Below, piece after piece: positions 7,604 to 16,133 of a DNA stretch of 64,000 nt. The stretch covers positions 235,882 to 299,881 of the forward strand of contig NZ_UWPJ01000008.1 in assembly GCF_900606115.1 (NCBI RefSeq). Reading direction: 5' to 3'. The stretch is from Pigmentiphaga humi (GTDB lineage: Bacteria; Pseudomonadota; Gammaproteobacteria; Burkholderiales; Burkholderiaceae_B). Each line of letters begins with the position of its first letter. The stretch's first letter is position 1. The notes beneath the pieces were generated by a model. That model did not search any database, was not told the origin of the DNA, and saw nothing but the letters and a program-made list of their open reading frames with translations. The translations under genes were made by a program, and so were the position numbers.

Positions 7604-8794
7604 ATGGTGGTAGAAGCCCCAGTGCGTTGGCCGCGAAAGGTCAACGAAATCCCCAAAGAAGTTTTTGTGCGAGAAGACCTCTTCGAACAGGAGATGGAAA
7701 AGATCTTCAAGGGGCCTGAATGGCATCCTGTTGCACACGAATCGGAACTCCCCAACCGTCGGGACTTCAAGACGGTGGTATTGGCGCGTATTCCTTTGCT
7801 GATCACACGCGACGATTCAGACCAGATCCAGGTCTTCTTCAATTCGTGCACGCATCGAGGCACGCAGCTCGAACCCTCGCGCAAGGGAAACAAGAAACTG
7901 TTCGAGTGCCCGTACCACCGCTGGGTATTCAATGGTTCGGGAGAACTTATCAGTTGCCCCAAGCGAGCAGAAGGCTACGCGCCCAGCTTTTCGATGAACC
8001 GCTACAGTCTTGGTCGGCCACGCGTTGCAAACTTCAAGGGACTGATCTTCGTGTCGTTCAGCGAAGCAGCGCCAGCGCTGGAGGACTATCTGGGAGAGAT
8101 CTCTGACACGCTCGCCGCCATCATGGCAAACGATGGTCGGCTTCGATTACTCGGCTACCAGAAAATAGTTTTCGACTCGAACTGGAAAGGCTACAACGAC
8201 AGCGACAGCTACCACGCGGCGCTGTTGCACGGCGCGTTTCGGGCCTTGAACTGGCAGGGCGGCAAAGGCACGCAGGTCGTCAGCAAACTGCGTGGCCACA
8301 TAGGCGCCACATCGGAACTCAGCATTCCCAAAGACGGCGGAAGCAGCCTGCTGAAAGACCCCTCGTTGCTGGAGTTCCGGGACGAAGACCCCAAGGTCGG
8401 CTCGCGCGTCGTCAAGATGTTCCCCCTCTTCGTTGCCGTCAAGCACCTGGACGTCATCAATCTGCGATTCGCAACGCCCATCTCGGTCGACAAGACCGAA
8501 GTTCACTACGCCTATTTCGCCCATGTGGACGACGACGAGGCCATGGTCAGACATCGCATACGGCAAGCTTCCAATTTCACCGGCCCCTCGGGTTTCGTAT
8601 CCATGGAAGATGCCTCAGTCTTCCAACGCATTCACATCGGCAACCAAACCCCCGGGGTCGCGGCATTCCAGCGGGGCGTTACGGACGAGGATGAAATTTC
8701 GTTTGACTATAAGCAGAACGACGAAGCCTCGAATTTAGTGAAGTGGGACTACTACCGCCGCATCATGGGCTTTGCTCGGGAGGGTGAGCAATGA
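7604..8794 (+). CDS. Aromatic ring-hydroxylating dioxygenase, large (alpha) subunit with Rieske centre
   Basis: A 396-residue Rieske non-heme iron oxygenase alpha subunit. The 2Fe-2S ligands are Cys82, His84, Cys102 and His105 (CTH..CPYH). The mononuclear iron motif lies in NDSDSYHAALLH, with His204 and His209. The start at ATG 7604 is supported by GAGGAA just upstream; an open frame continues to 7454 but runs through the promoter. It overlaps the beta-subunit gene by four bases (ATGA). With the BenD-like dehydrogenase two genes on, it probably performs cis-dihydroxylation of an aromatic acid. No ferredoxin or reductase gene is adjacent, so electrons must come from elsewhere. Substrate unproven; the architecture resembles benzoate, anthranilate or cumate dioxygenases. 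Confidence 0.9.
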   Translation: MVVEAPVRWPRKVNEIPKEVFVREDLFEQEMEKIFKGPEWHPVAHESELPNRRDFKTVVLARIPLLITRDDSDQIQVFFNSCTHRGTQLEPSRKGNKKLFECPYHRWVFNGSGELISCPKRAEGYAPSFSMNRYSLGRPRVANFKGLIFVSFSEAAPALEDYLGEISDTLAAIMANDGRLRLLGYQKIVFDSNWKGYNDSDSYHAALLHGAFRALNWQGGKGTQVVSKLRGHIGATSELSIPKDGGSSLLKDPSLLEFRDEDPKVGSRVVKMFPLFVAVKHLDVINLRFATPISVDKTEVHYAYFAHVDDDEAMVRHRIRQASNFTGPSGFVSMEDASVFQRIHIGNQTPGVAAFQRGVTDEDEISFDYKQNDEASNLVKWDYYRRIMGFAREGEQ

Positions 8795-9273
8795 CGGCCG
8801 ACATTCTCGGTGCGATAGACGAGCTCCAGCTACGCTACGCAGCCGCGTTGGATGAAAAAGACATGGCCGCCTGGCTGGCCACCTTTTCGCAAACCCCAAC
8901 GGCAAGCTACATATGCACGAGCCTTGAAGCGGAAACATCGGGCCAGTTACTCGCAATGATGCTCGATGATTGCCATGCGCGACTAGAAGACCGGGTGACG
9001 TTCGTGACGAAGGTGTGGGCTGGGACCTTCCAGGATTACCAGACGCGCCACATAGTCCAGCGGGTCAAAGCGATGGCGGAAGGAAGCCTTATCAGCGTCC
9101 GCAGCAATTTCATCGCGTCGTATACCCCCGAGGAGACCGGCCAGAGCGGAATCCTGGCATCGGGCTACTACGATGACCTGGTCGAGGTCACGGGCAACAC
9201 TGCCCGGTTTCTTTCCAAGAAGGCCGTGATGGATGCAAGCGTTCTTCCGCATTACCTGGTCTATCCGCTCTGA
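8791..9273 (+). CDS. Aromatic ring-hydroxylating dioxygenase, small (beta) subunit
   Basis: A 160-residue protein with the NTF2-like cone fold of dioxygenase beta subunits, which build the a3b3 oxygenase and carry no cofactor. Family-typical features are the acidic start DELQLRYAAALDEKDMAAWLATF, the central RLEDRVTFVTKVWA segment and the terminal FLSKKAVMD..VLPHYLVYPL. Its ATG overlaps the stop of the alpha-subunit gene (ATGA), so the two subunits are translationally coupled in equal amounts. A Bug receptor gene follows after 50 bp on the same strand. Confidence 0.88.
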   Translation: MTADILGAIDELQLRYAAALDEKDMAAWLATFSQTPTASYICTSLEAETSGQLLAMMLDDCHARLEDRVTFVTKVWAGTFQDYQTRHIVQRVKAMAEGSLISVRSNFIASYTPEETGQSGILASGYYDDLVEVTGNTARFLSKKAVMDASVLPHYLVYPL

Positions 9274-9323
9274 GCAGCCACCACCCCAAGCTGACGACAA
9301 GTAAAAATCGGAGACTTAAAGCA

Positions 9324-10295
9324 ATGATCTCACGACGCACTTTTTCGCTTCTCGCGGCAGTTGGCGCGGCAAGCCTTGCGCTATCGGCCCAAGCTACCGA
9401 GGCCTGGCCGTCCAGGCCCGTATCCATCGTTGTCGCGTATCCGCCCGGCAGCACCATGGATATTCTCGCCCGCCTGGTGGCTCAAAATCTGCAAGAAGAA
9501 CTGAAAGCGAGCTTCCTCGTAGAAAATCGTCCAGGCGCGTCCGGCCGAATTGGCGCCGAGTATGTGGCGCGGGCTGCCAAGGATGGCTACACGCTATTCA
9601 TCAGCGGGAATTCGACCCATTCGGCCAATCCCAGCCTGTTCAAAAAGCTTGGCTACGACCCCGTCAAGGATTTCACCCCGATCATTCGCATCGCCACCAT
9701 GCCCTATGCCCTGGCCGTTCGCGAAAAATCGAACATCAAGACGCTGGCGGAATTCGTCAAGCAGGCACAACAGTCCAAAGGCCGATTCGCCTACGCTTAT
9801 GGATCGCCGTCGGCGCAAGTCGCGTCCGTAGCTTTCGCAGCAAGCGAGGGGTTCGACGCCTTGGGAGTACCGTACAAAGGGCAGCCTCCCGCCCTGACCG
9901 ATCTGATCGGTGGCCAAGTCGATTTCATCATGGCGGATCTGCCGGTGCTGGTGCCGTATGTGCACGCGGGGACGCTGCGCGTTCTCACTGTCTTTTCCGA
10001 CAAACGTTCGCCTCTCTTGCCCCAGGTCCCCACGATGCTCGAAGGCGGCGTGAAGGGCTATGACCTGGCAGCCTGGATCGGCGTATCCGGGCCAGCGGGG
10101 TTGCCCCCCGAGATCACATCGAAGCTGTCGGACGCCTTGAGCCGCATTCTTGTCAAACCCGAAGTCACCGCGCGGCTACAGACGCTCGGCATGCAACATT
10201 CGCCGAATACACCCAACCAATTTGCCAAGTATGTCGACGAACAATTGCTTAGTTGGGGTCAACGCGTACGCGAGGCCGGCATTCCAGCAGAATAG
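9324..10295 (+). CDS. Bug/TctC-family periplasmic solute-binding receptor
   Basis: A 323-residue receptor with an N-terminal signal peptide (ISRRTFSLLAAVGAASLALSAQA, cleavage near residue 25) and the Bug signature WPSRPVSIVVAYPPGSTMD. The glycine usual at the end of the PPGG loop is a serine here. GGAG lies about 10 bases upstream of the ATG. It sits inside the dioxygenase operon between the beta subunit and the dehydrogenase gene, so the likely ligand is the aromatic acid that the operon degrades. No membrane components are present. Confidence 0.9.
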   Translation: MISRRTFSLLAAVGAASLALSAQATEAWPSRPVSIVVAYPPGSTMDILARLVAQNLQEELKASFLVENRPGASGRIGAEYVARAAKDGYTLFISGNSTHSANPSLFKKLGYDPVKDFTPIIRIATMPYALAVREKSNIKTLAEFVKQAQQSKGRFAYAYGSPSAQVASVAFAASEGFDALGVPYKGQPPALTDLIGGQVDFIMADLPVLVPYVHAGTLRVLTVFSDKRSPLLPQVPTMLEGGVKGYDLAAWIGVSGPAGLPPEITSKLSDALSRILVKPEVTARLQTLGMQHSPNTPNQFAKYVDEQLLSWGQRVREAGIPAE

Positions 10296-10306
10296 GGAAA
10301 TTCGAC

Positions 10307-11083
10307 ATGCGTTTTGCAAACAAGGCAGCCATTATCACCGGCGGCGCACAAGGTATCGGGCGCGCCGTCGCCCTGCGGCTGGCGCGTGAAGGCGCGTTTG
10401 TCATCGTGGTAGACAGGGCGCGAGAAGGTTGCGAATCCGTCCAGGCCGAAATTGAGTCGTTTGGGCAGAAGGCCGGTGCAATCTGCACCGATCTTCAGAC
10501 TGCCGATGGTGCGCGCGAAATGGTCTCTCGGGCACTTGAAATGACGGACAGGATCGACGTCTCTGTGCACAATGTCGGGGGCACGATCTGGATGAAGCCC
10601 TTCTGGGAATACGCCGACGACGAAATCGAACAGGAGGTGGCCCGCTCGTTATGGCCTACGATATGGTCGTGCCGAGCGGTCATTCCCCAGATGCTCAAGC
10701 AGAATTCCGGCGCTATCGTCAACGTCGGATCGTTCGCCTCGCGGGGAATCTACCGGGTGCCCTATTCCGCATCAAAAGGCGGTGTGCATGCTTTGACATC
10801 GTCCCTGGCTCTCGAACTCGCGCCCCACGGCATTCGCATCAACTGCGTAGCCCCGGGCGGCGTCGATGTTGGCCCACGGGCCACACCACGCAACCCGATG
10901 CCGCTGTCGGCACAAGAGCAGACCTGGAAAGCAGAGGTGACCGCTCAGACCCTGAGCAGCACTCCCTTGAAGAGGTACGGAACCCCAGACGAGCAAGCTT
11001 CGGCTATCTGCTACCTGGCCGCCGACGAGTCAAGCTATATCACCGGCCAGACAGTATTTGTCGCAGGCGGAGGCGTTGGATAA
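10307..11083 (+). CDS. BenD-like cis-dihydrodiol carboxylate dehydrogenase (SDR family)
   Basis: A 258-residue classical short-chain dehydrogenase. The nucleotide-binding motif TGGAQGIG begins at residue 11 and the active site is Ser142, Tyr153 and Lys157 (YSASK). The segment TIWMKPFWEY..EVARSLWPTIW is characteristic of BenD/XylL, which oxidise 1,6-dihydroxycyclohexadiene carboxylates to catechols with loss of CO2. I chose the ATG at 10307 (short leader GGGAAATTCGAC) rather than an upstream in-frame codon within the preceding gene. It ends the operon of Rieske subunits and Bug receptor, supplying the diol for extradiol cleavage. The assignment to BenD-like rather than another SDR group is by recall of motifs. 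Confidence 0.85.
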   Translation: MRFANKAAIITGGAQGIGRAVALRLAREGAFVIVVDRAREGCESVQAEIESFGQKAGAICTDLQTADGAREMVSRALEMTDRIDVSVHNVGGTIWMKPFWEYADDEIEQEVARSLWPTIWSCRAVIPQMLKQNSGAIVNVGSFASRGIYRVPYSASKGGVHALTSSLALELAPHGIRINCVAPGGVDVGPRATPRNPMPLSAQEQTWKAEVTAQTLSSTPLKRYGTPDEQASAICYLAADESSYITGQTVFVAGGGVG

Positions 11084-11240
11084 CGGCCGTTCCGGCCGAT
11101 TGCCGTAGCGATAGCGTCACTGCTTTTCTCGAGCGCCTTCGTCAAGATCTCTGCCGCGAGCACATGGAGACGTGTGCAAGTACCGCGATGGCCGTTCAAA
11201 TCACCATGACGAAGAAGTAGGCGAAACTTCTCCATCGAAC

Positions 11241-11600
11241 TTATCGCGTCGAATGCCGAGCCAGCCAGACTTCGGCCCTTGCAGCGATCTCTCCGGTTTC
11301 CCGCTCGCTGACAAACATGTGCCCGTGTCCCGGCAGGCCCCAATCCCGGCCGAGGAAGACAACCGGCACCCCCATCGCCTCGGCGGTTTCCTCGGCCCGG
11401 TCCGGAGGAACCGTCTTGTCATCTTCGGCAGTCACGAAAAAACCGGTACGTCCCGGTTCCAGATCGCGCGCCGAGCCGGGGCCGATCTTCAGCTCGCCGG
11501 TCAAACCGACTGCTGCATTACGTATCTTCGGTCCGTAGGGGACAAGCGACGTGGAGTACACCGCCGTCGGACGCGGTACCCACCGCCCCGAAGTGCTCTT
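11241..11600 (-). pseudogene. C-terminal fragment of an alpha/beta hydrolase-like protein
   Basis: An open frame whose last 85 or so residues look like the end of an alpha/beta hydrolase: FFVTAEDDKTVPP, where the family places its catalytic Asp, and GLPGHGHMFV, where the histidine would lie. No nucleophile elbow precedes it, and upstream the frame meets the end of the nicD-like gene at 11603. A GTG at 11561 could begin a 106-residue protein. I think it is a decayed remnant, but a small functional protein cannot be excluded. Confidence 0.4.
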
Positions 11601-11602
11601 CT

Positions 11603-12412
11603 CTAGATCAGCGCGACACCCAGCATGCCGCCAAGCGCGTCCATGAATTCGCCATAGTTCTCCGCTTGGAACTGATGCGCGGCACCCGCTATCACATGGG
11701 TAGCCAATCGCGGGTTCATCCGGAGGAACTCCTGGATATCCTCTGCCGAGACCACCCCGCTCCCGCCGGCCACGAGCAGCGTTACGTCCGCGCTCGTGCG
11801 CCGCAGATCGTCGAAAGGGTCGTGCTCGTAGAAATCACGATAGGCCGCTTCCACGGCCCGCGTATCGCAGGTCGCCACCCATTCTGCGCGCTGAAGCAAC
11901 AACGGCTCCGGCCAGGGCGCGACACCGGGAGCTCTCAGATAGGCGACACCTTCGCCCCGTTTCGACGCTTCGACTAGGCGGATCGAGCGCTCCATCGGTA
12001 TCGGATACGGCCGTCTTCCCGGCCCGCTCGCTGGCGGATCCAGCAGGAGCACCCGCCGTACCGCCAGGCTGGGACGCCGCGTCAGGCGCAAGGCTATGCG
12101 CGCGCCCATGGAGTGGCCCACGAGCGTGACGCCATCGAGCTTCATGGCCTCGATGAACGCGGCCAGATCGTCGGCGCGCGTATCCAGGCCATAGTCGAGG
12201 TGCGTTCCGCTCTCGGACAGCCCACGCCCGCGTACGTCGAGTACGTAGGTGTCGAAAAACCGTCCGAGGTTCTCGGCAACGTGTTGCCACAGCGCCGCCG
12301 GGGTCACCACTCCTGGAATCACGATCAGCGGCGCGCCCATCCCGCCGAAACGCAGGTAGTGCTGGCGGATGCCATTGGCTCGCACATGCGCGCCATACAG
12401 AAAACTTGACAT
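11603..12412 (-). CDS. nicD: NicD-like N-formylmaleamate deformylase (alpha/beta hydrolase)
   Basis: A 269-residue alpha/beta hydrolase close to NicD, which hydrolyses N-formylmaleamate to maleamate and formate in aerobic pyridine-ring degradation. Residue spacing matches the characterised enzyme: Ser101 in GHSMGAR, Asp125 in LLLDPP and His246 in GAAHQF; the N-terminal NGIRQHYLRFGG and DTYVLDVRGRGLS segments also agree. I chose the ATG at 12412 because it begins that conserved region; an open frame continues to 12457. It is the last intact gene of a reverse-strand cluster that also encodes NicX- and NicF-like enzymes, giving three consecutive steps of the 2,5-dihydroxypyridine to maleate route. 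Substrate not proven. Confidence 0.82.
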   Translation of the reverse strand: MSSFLYGAHVRANGIRQHYLRFGGMGAPLIVIPGVVTPAALWQHVAENLGRFFDTYVLDVRGRGLSESGTHLDYGLDTRADDLAAFIEAMKLDGVTLVGHSMGARIALRLTRRPSLAVRRVLLLDPPASGPGRRPYPIPMERSIRLVEASKRGEGVAYLRAPGVAPWPEPLLLQRAEWVATCDTRAVEAAYRDFYEHDPFDDLRRTSADVTLLVAGGSGVVSAEDIQEFLRMNPRLATHVIAGAAHQFQAENYGEFMDALGGMLGVALI

Positions 12413-12507
12413 ATTGATCACCGACGAACGAGGTGCCCCGCAGGCCTCGCCCACCACGGCGGGGAGAACTGCAACAGCCTTCCTGCGTTCGATTCGGCCT
12501 GCTCCTT

Positions 12508-13056
12508 CTACAAGAGATCGGCGACGCCATCCCGCGGAATCGAGGTCTGCGTCATGTTCAGGACGTTCGTGAACAATGCGGTAAAGCCGGCAACCGCGAC
12601 AAGCTCGAGGGCAGCTTCCCGCCCCAATCGATCGACCAGAACGCGGTAGGTTTCCTCGCTGGCACGCCCAGAGCGCGCAAGCTCTACACTGAACGCATAA
12701 ACCGCCGCTTCATCGTCTCGCATACCCTGCGGCCGCTCGCGCCGCGCCAGCGCCTGGACCTTGCCCGTTTCCAGCCCCGACTCGCTGACTGTTCTGAGCG
12801 GCAGAAATGCTTCCACATCGCTGCCGCGATGCCTGCCCGCCGCCACAAGAACCGCCAGCACCCGCAAGCGCTCGGGAATTCGCAACCCGCAACGGACGAA
12901 CTCACCCAGGCTATGAGTTCGATCGGCCATTTCCGGGGAATACAGCATCGCCTGATAAGGGCCGGCGAGTCCGCCAGGACTGCGTTGCTCGATGGCCTGG
13001 GCGACCTCGCGTTGGCGGGAGGTCATGTCCCGGGCTGTCAAATTCGGATAGCGCAT
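12508..13056 (-). CDS. Carboxymuconolactone decarboxylase-family protein (distal of tandem pair)
   Basis: A 182-residue helical protein of the CMD/AhpD superfamily, starting at ATG 13056 (RYPNLTARDMTSRQREVAQAI). The core includes SPEMADRTHSLGEFVRCG, the ELRVLAVL-like helix RLRVLAVLVAAGRHRG, and a GMRDDEAAVYAF helix. The usual active-site cysteines are not seen. It is related to the 195-residue protein encoded immediately upstream (start 13652), and the two probably arose by duplication. Its place between NicD-like and Bug genes suggests a part in pyridine-derived intermediate handling, but no CMD protein is required in the textbook pathway, so its role is open. Confidence 0.72.
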   Translation of the reverse strand: MRYPNLTARDMTSRQREVAQAIEQRSPGGLAGPYQAMLYSPEMADRTHSLGEFVRCGLRIPERLRVLAVLVAAGRHRGSDVEAFLPLRTVSESGLETGKVQALARRERPQGMRDDEAAVYAFSVELARSGRASEETYRVLVDRLGREAALELVAVAGFTALFTNVLNMTQTSIPRDGVADLL

Positions 13057-13064
13057 GATGTTTC

Positions 13065-13652
13065 TCAATCGTTGGGAACAGAAAAGGCCGGCTCGAAACC
13101 CTCGAGAAACGCAGGGGCGGACGCTTTGGAGACGTTCAGCACCATTCCCAGCGTGGCGTAATACCCGCAGGTGACGATGAGATCGATCGCTTCGGCCTTG
13201 CCGAATGCTTCTTCGAATTGCTTGAAAAGCTCGTCCGAAACTCTGCCTTCGGCATACAAGGCGGTGCAAAACCGATAGACCAACGTTTCCTCGTCATCCA
13301 TGCCTGCCGGTACGCGACGTTCAGCCACTGCGTCGATAACCTCTTGCGCAAGCCCGAACTCCCTGGCTTCCATCGCATGCACATGGAACTCGAGCTGCGC
13401 CGCCACGTGCCTGGCCGTGATGATGATGGCCAGTTCACGCAGCTTTGGCGAGAACGACGTATTGAAACGGCAGTACTCGCCCAGGTACTGGAGACGATCC
13501 AGGATCCCCGGCACATAGACCAGCGGAACGAACGGCCCGGAAACGCCTCCTTGCGAGGACACGGAGGGCTTGCGGCGCTCCGATACGGCGCGCATGACGC
13601 GCCGCTGCTCCCAGGACATGTCCTCCGGGGCGATAGGGGGATATCTCTTCAT
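13065..13652 (-). CDS. Carboxymuconolactone decarboxylase-family protein (proximal of tandem pair)
   Basis: A 195-residue CMD/AhpD-superfamily protein. It has the characteristic string of helices: GPFVPLVYVPGILDRLQYLGEY, then KLRELAIIITARHVAAQLEFHVH, where aspecific branch of the family carries a conserved E.H pair, then GMDDEETLVYRF and the C-terminal CGYYATLGMVLNV. It overlaps nothing but is only 8 bases from the next gene, its paralogue. A GAGGTAATG-like leader is weak. These proteins often act as decarboxylases, hydratase-like enzymes or peroxidases; here no redox CXXC is present, so the catalytic type cannot be stated. Confidence 0.78.
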   Translation of the reverse strand: MKRYPPIAPEDMSWEQRRVMRAVSERRKPSVSSQGGVSGPFVPLVYVPGILDRLQYLGEYCRFNTSFSPKLRELAIIITARHVAAQLEFHVHAMEAREFGLAQEVIDAVAERRVPAGMDDEETLVYRFCTALYAEGRVSDELFKQFEEAFGKAEAIDLIVTCGYYATLGMVLNVSKASAPAFLEGFEPAFSVPND

Positions 13653-13706
13653 GACATTACCTGTTTTTATCTGTCGGCATCGGCACTCGATCGGTTCGCA
13701 CGAAAC

Positions 13707-14729
13707 CTAGTCGAGCTGGATGTTGGCTTCCTGGGCAATCTTCTTGTACACAGGCGCTTCGTTCTCGATGTGCTTGGCCAATTGCTCGGGCGTGCCGCCA
13801 TAGACCTTGAAACCGGCGCGCAGCAGCCGTTCCCGGACGGACTGGTCTTCGAGCGCCTGGTTGAAGGCTTCATTGAGCCGCTTGACCGCATACGCAGGAG
13901 ATCCCGACCTCAGCACGATTCCATACCAGGATCCGCCCCAAACCCCTTTGTATCCCTGCTCGATCAAGGTTGGAATGTTAGGTAGCTGCGGAATACGCTC
14001 GTCGTCCGTCACGCCCAGGATGACCACGCCCTGCTTCTGCCCAATTAGGTGCTCGACCGTCGACAAAGGCGTGAAAACGAAGTCGACTTCGCCCACGAGG
14101 ATGTCCTTGGTTGCCTGCGCGACGTCTTTGTACGGGATAGGCATGAACTCGACCCCGGCTGCCGATCCGAGCATGAGCCCGGCGAAATGAGACGGCGATC
14201 CGACACTCATCCCGTACTTGATTCTTCCGGGGTTTTTCCTCGCCAGCTCCTTGAGCTCCGAAACATTGCTCACACCCAAGGAGGTGCGCGCGGCCAGCAC
14301 ATAGCGGCTGGATGCGACCAGCACGACCGGGGCGAAATCCTTCATGCTGTAGGACAGATTCTTGCGCGTCGCGGGATTCAGCGAAACGGTGGACGCCGAT
14401 ACCAGGAACAACGTATATCCGTCCGGATCCGATCGCGCGGTGCGCGCTGCCGCGATCATGGTGTTCGCCCCCGGCACGTTGTCGACCACGACCTGCTGGC
14501 CGAGGATCTCACTCACTTTTTCCGCGATGGGGCGAGCCAGCACGTCGGTCGGGCCGCCGGGGCTGCTGGTCACGATCAACTTCAAGGCTCGATTCGGATA
14601 GTTCTGCGCACCAGCACTGGCGGGGGCCAGCAAGCAGCCTAGCACCAAAAGCCCCCCCATAAGCCTGCTCGCCAGGCGCGTCCGCGTCGCGCCTTCCGCC
14701 ACATATTCTTCGAACATCGCATGCTCCAT
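13707..14729 (-). CDS. Bug/TctC-family periplasmic solute-binding receptor
   Basis: A 340-residue receptor with a long n-region before the hydrophobic signal core (LMGGLLVLGCLLAPASAGA, cleavage near residue 41) and the Bug motif YPNRALKLIVTSSPGGPTDVLAR. The ATG at 14729 has GGGAG nine bases upstream. It lies in the middle of the pyridine-type cluster between the CoxG-like gene and the CMD pair, so a pyridine carboxylate is a reasonable ligand. As with the other receptors in the window there are no TctA/TctB genes nearby. Confidence 0.9.
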   Translation of the reverse strand: MEHAMFEEYVAEGATRTRLASRLMGGLLVLGCLLAPASAGAQNYPNRALKLIVTSSPGGPTDVLARPIAEKVSEILGQQVVVDNVPGANTMIAAARTARSDPDGYTLFLVSASTVSLNPATRKNLSYSMKDFAPVVLVASSRYVLAARTSLGVSNVSELKELARKNPGRIKYGMSVGSPSHFAGLMLGSAAGVEFMPIPYKDVAQATKDILVGEVDFVFTPLSTVEHLIGQKQGVVILGVTDDERIPQLPNIPTLIEQGYKGVWGGSWYGIVLRSGSPAYAVKRLNEAFNQALEDQSVRERLLRAGFKVYGGTPEQLAKHIENEAPVYKKIAQEANIQLD

Positions 14730-14843
14730 TCAAATTCTCCCGCCACCCAGCAACGATCAACTGTCAAAACCAACAGCGCGTGTGCGCTAAAGAAGACTCC
14801 TGCCTTTCATCGCTGCACTGTTCTACGCCGAACGCCATCTCGC

Positions 14844-15398
14844 TCAGGATGGATCGCCTCCTTTCAGCCGCCGAAGCATTCCTCGAAAGCCGGAGACTTG
14901 GGCCTTTGTCGATCGATCGTCATTGGACGAATCCACCCCCTCTTCCGAAGCCCCTGCATCTTGAAGCGCTTTGACAAATGCGTCGAAGAACCGGTCGGCC
15001 ATCACGCGGGCAGCCGAGTCGACGAGACGCGCGCCGATCTGAGCGAGCTTGCCGCCGACGGTCGCTTCGCTGCGGTACTGCAGCAAGGTGTTGTTCGTAT
15101 CGATCTCCGCCAGATCGACGTGCGCCCCGCCACGCGCGAAGCCCGCCGCGCCCCCCGCTCCCTCGAACGCCAACGAGTAACCCTTCGGGGCCACCGCATC
15201 GGAAATTTGCATCGTGCCCTTGAACCTGGCCTTGATCGGGCCGATCGCGGCCTGCATCACGACCTCGTATTTCCTTTCGCCGACTTCATTGATACTCTCG
15301 CATCCCGGCACGCATGCCTTGAGCACGTCGACATCGTTCAACGCGGCCCAGACCACTTCACGCGGCACGGGCAGCTGCCTCTCCCCAACCATCTGCAC
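14844..15398 (-). CDS. CoxG-like SRPBCC protein
   Basis: A 184-residue START/SRPBCC-fold protein like CoxG (carbon monoxide dehydrogenase subunit G). Hallmarks are VPREVVWAALNDVDVLKACVPGCESI near the start, FKGTMQISDA and the GGKLAQIGARLVDSAARVMADRFF helix. Unlike the CoxG at 21286-22017 it has no C-terminal membrane segment but a short charged tail. CoxG proteins are encoded with molybdenum hydroxylases and are thought to anchor or mature them. That fits the truncated Mo subunit at the head of this cluster and suggests the cluster once encoded a complete Mo hydroxylase. Confidence 0.85.
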   Translation of the reverse strand: MQMVGERQLPVPREVVWAALNDVDVLKACVPGCESINEVGERKYEVVMQAAIGPIKARFKGTMQISDAVAPKGYSLAFEGAGGAAGFARGGAHVDLAEIDTNNTLLQYRSEATVGGKLAQIGARLVDSAARVMADRFFDAFVKALQDAGASEEGVDSSNDDRSTKAQVSGFRGMLRRLKGGDPS

Positions 15399-15452
15399 TT
15401 CGCTTCTCCCTGTATTGCCGCCTTGTTCCGAACGGAATCCGGCGGTGTTCCT

Positions 15453-16133
15453 TCAGTCGGCCGCATCGAGCCCGGCGATCAAATCTCGCGTAGCCAGGAC
15501 GTCGGCGTATTTGCTTGCCATGTCGAACAGGTTCATCGCATGCGATACCTGGATCCGGTCGAAGACAGCGTCATGCGGGACGGCGACCCGATAGTTCAAA
15601 AAGGAGGCGTCGACCACGGTCGCACGCACGCAACCGCTGGTCGAGCATCCGGTCACGACCAGCGAGTCGACCCCCAGATGCACGAGGTAGCCAGCCAGCG
15701 GCGTACCGGCAAACGCGCTCGCGTGGACCTTGGAGAGCAGCAGCTCTCCTGGTTCGGGGGCAACTTCCTGAACGATTTCGTAACCCCGCGCATCGACCTC
15801 GAGCAGCGCTGGCATTTTCGAGGCCAGCCCCCCCACGTCGTGCCCAGTCTTCCTGGCGACGTGCGGATAGATCACGGGAAACGACCTGGCGCGGAACGCC
15901 CGGACCAGTTCGGCGATGTGAGGAATGGCCGCCCAGGCGTGCGTGCCGCACGCTGTGCGATATTCCTTCATTGCTTCCAGGATGGGCACGTCGGCCGAGC
16001 CGCTGGTGCGATACTGGACATCGATGACAAGCAGCGCGGGACGTTTTCCCAGCCCCGTCGTCCGGCCGAACCCGGCGGCCTCGTAGATCTCAAGATCCGC
16101 TTCCGAGAGCAGTCCGCTCCAAGGCCGGCTCAT
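15453..16133 (-). CDS. nicF: NicF-like maleamate amidohydrolase (isochorismatase family)
   Basis: A 226-residue cysteine hydrolase of the isochorismatase superfamily. The expected triad is Asp38 (VIDVQ), Lys135 (LSKVHASAF) and Cys168 in the GCSTSGCVRATVVDA motif, which is the form seen in N-carbamoylsarcosine amidase and in NicF. NicF deamidates maleamate to maleate and ammonia. The start overlaps the stop of the NicX-like gene by four bases, so the ring-cleaving enzyme and the amidase are translationally coupled. The NicX, NicF and NicD set in one operon makes the maleamate assignment likely, though related amidases act on other amides. Confidence 0.82.
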   Translation of the reverse strand: MSRPWSGLLSEADLEIYEAAGFGRTTGLGKRPALLVIDVQYRTSGSADVPILEAMKEYRTACGTHAWAAIPHIAELVRAFRARSFPVIYPHVARKTGHDVGGLASKMPALLEVDARGYEIVQEVAPEPGELLLSKVHASAFAGTPLAGYLVHLGVDSLVVTGCSTSGCVRATVVDASFLNYRVAVPHDAVFDRIQVSHAMNLFDMASKYADVLATRDLIAGLDAAD

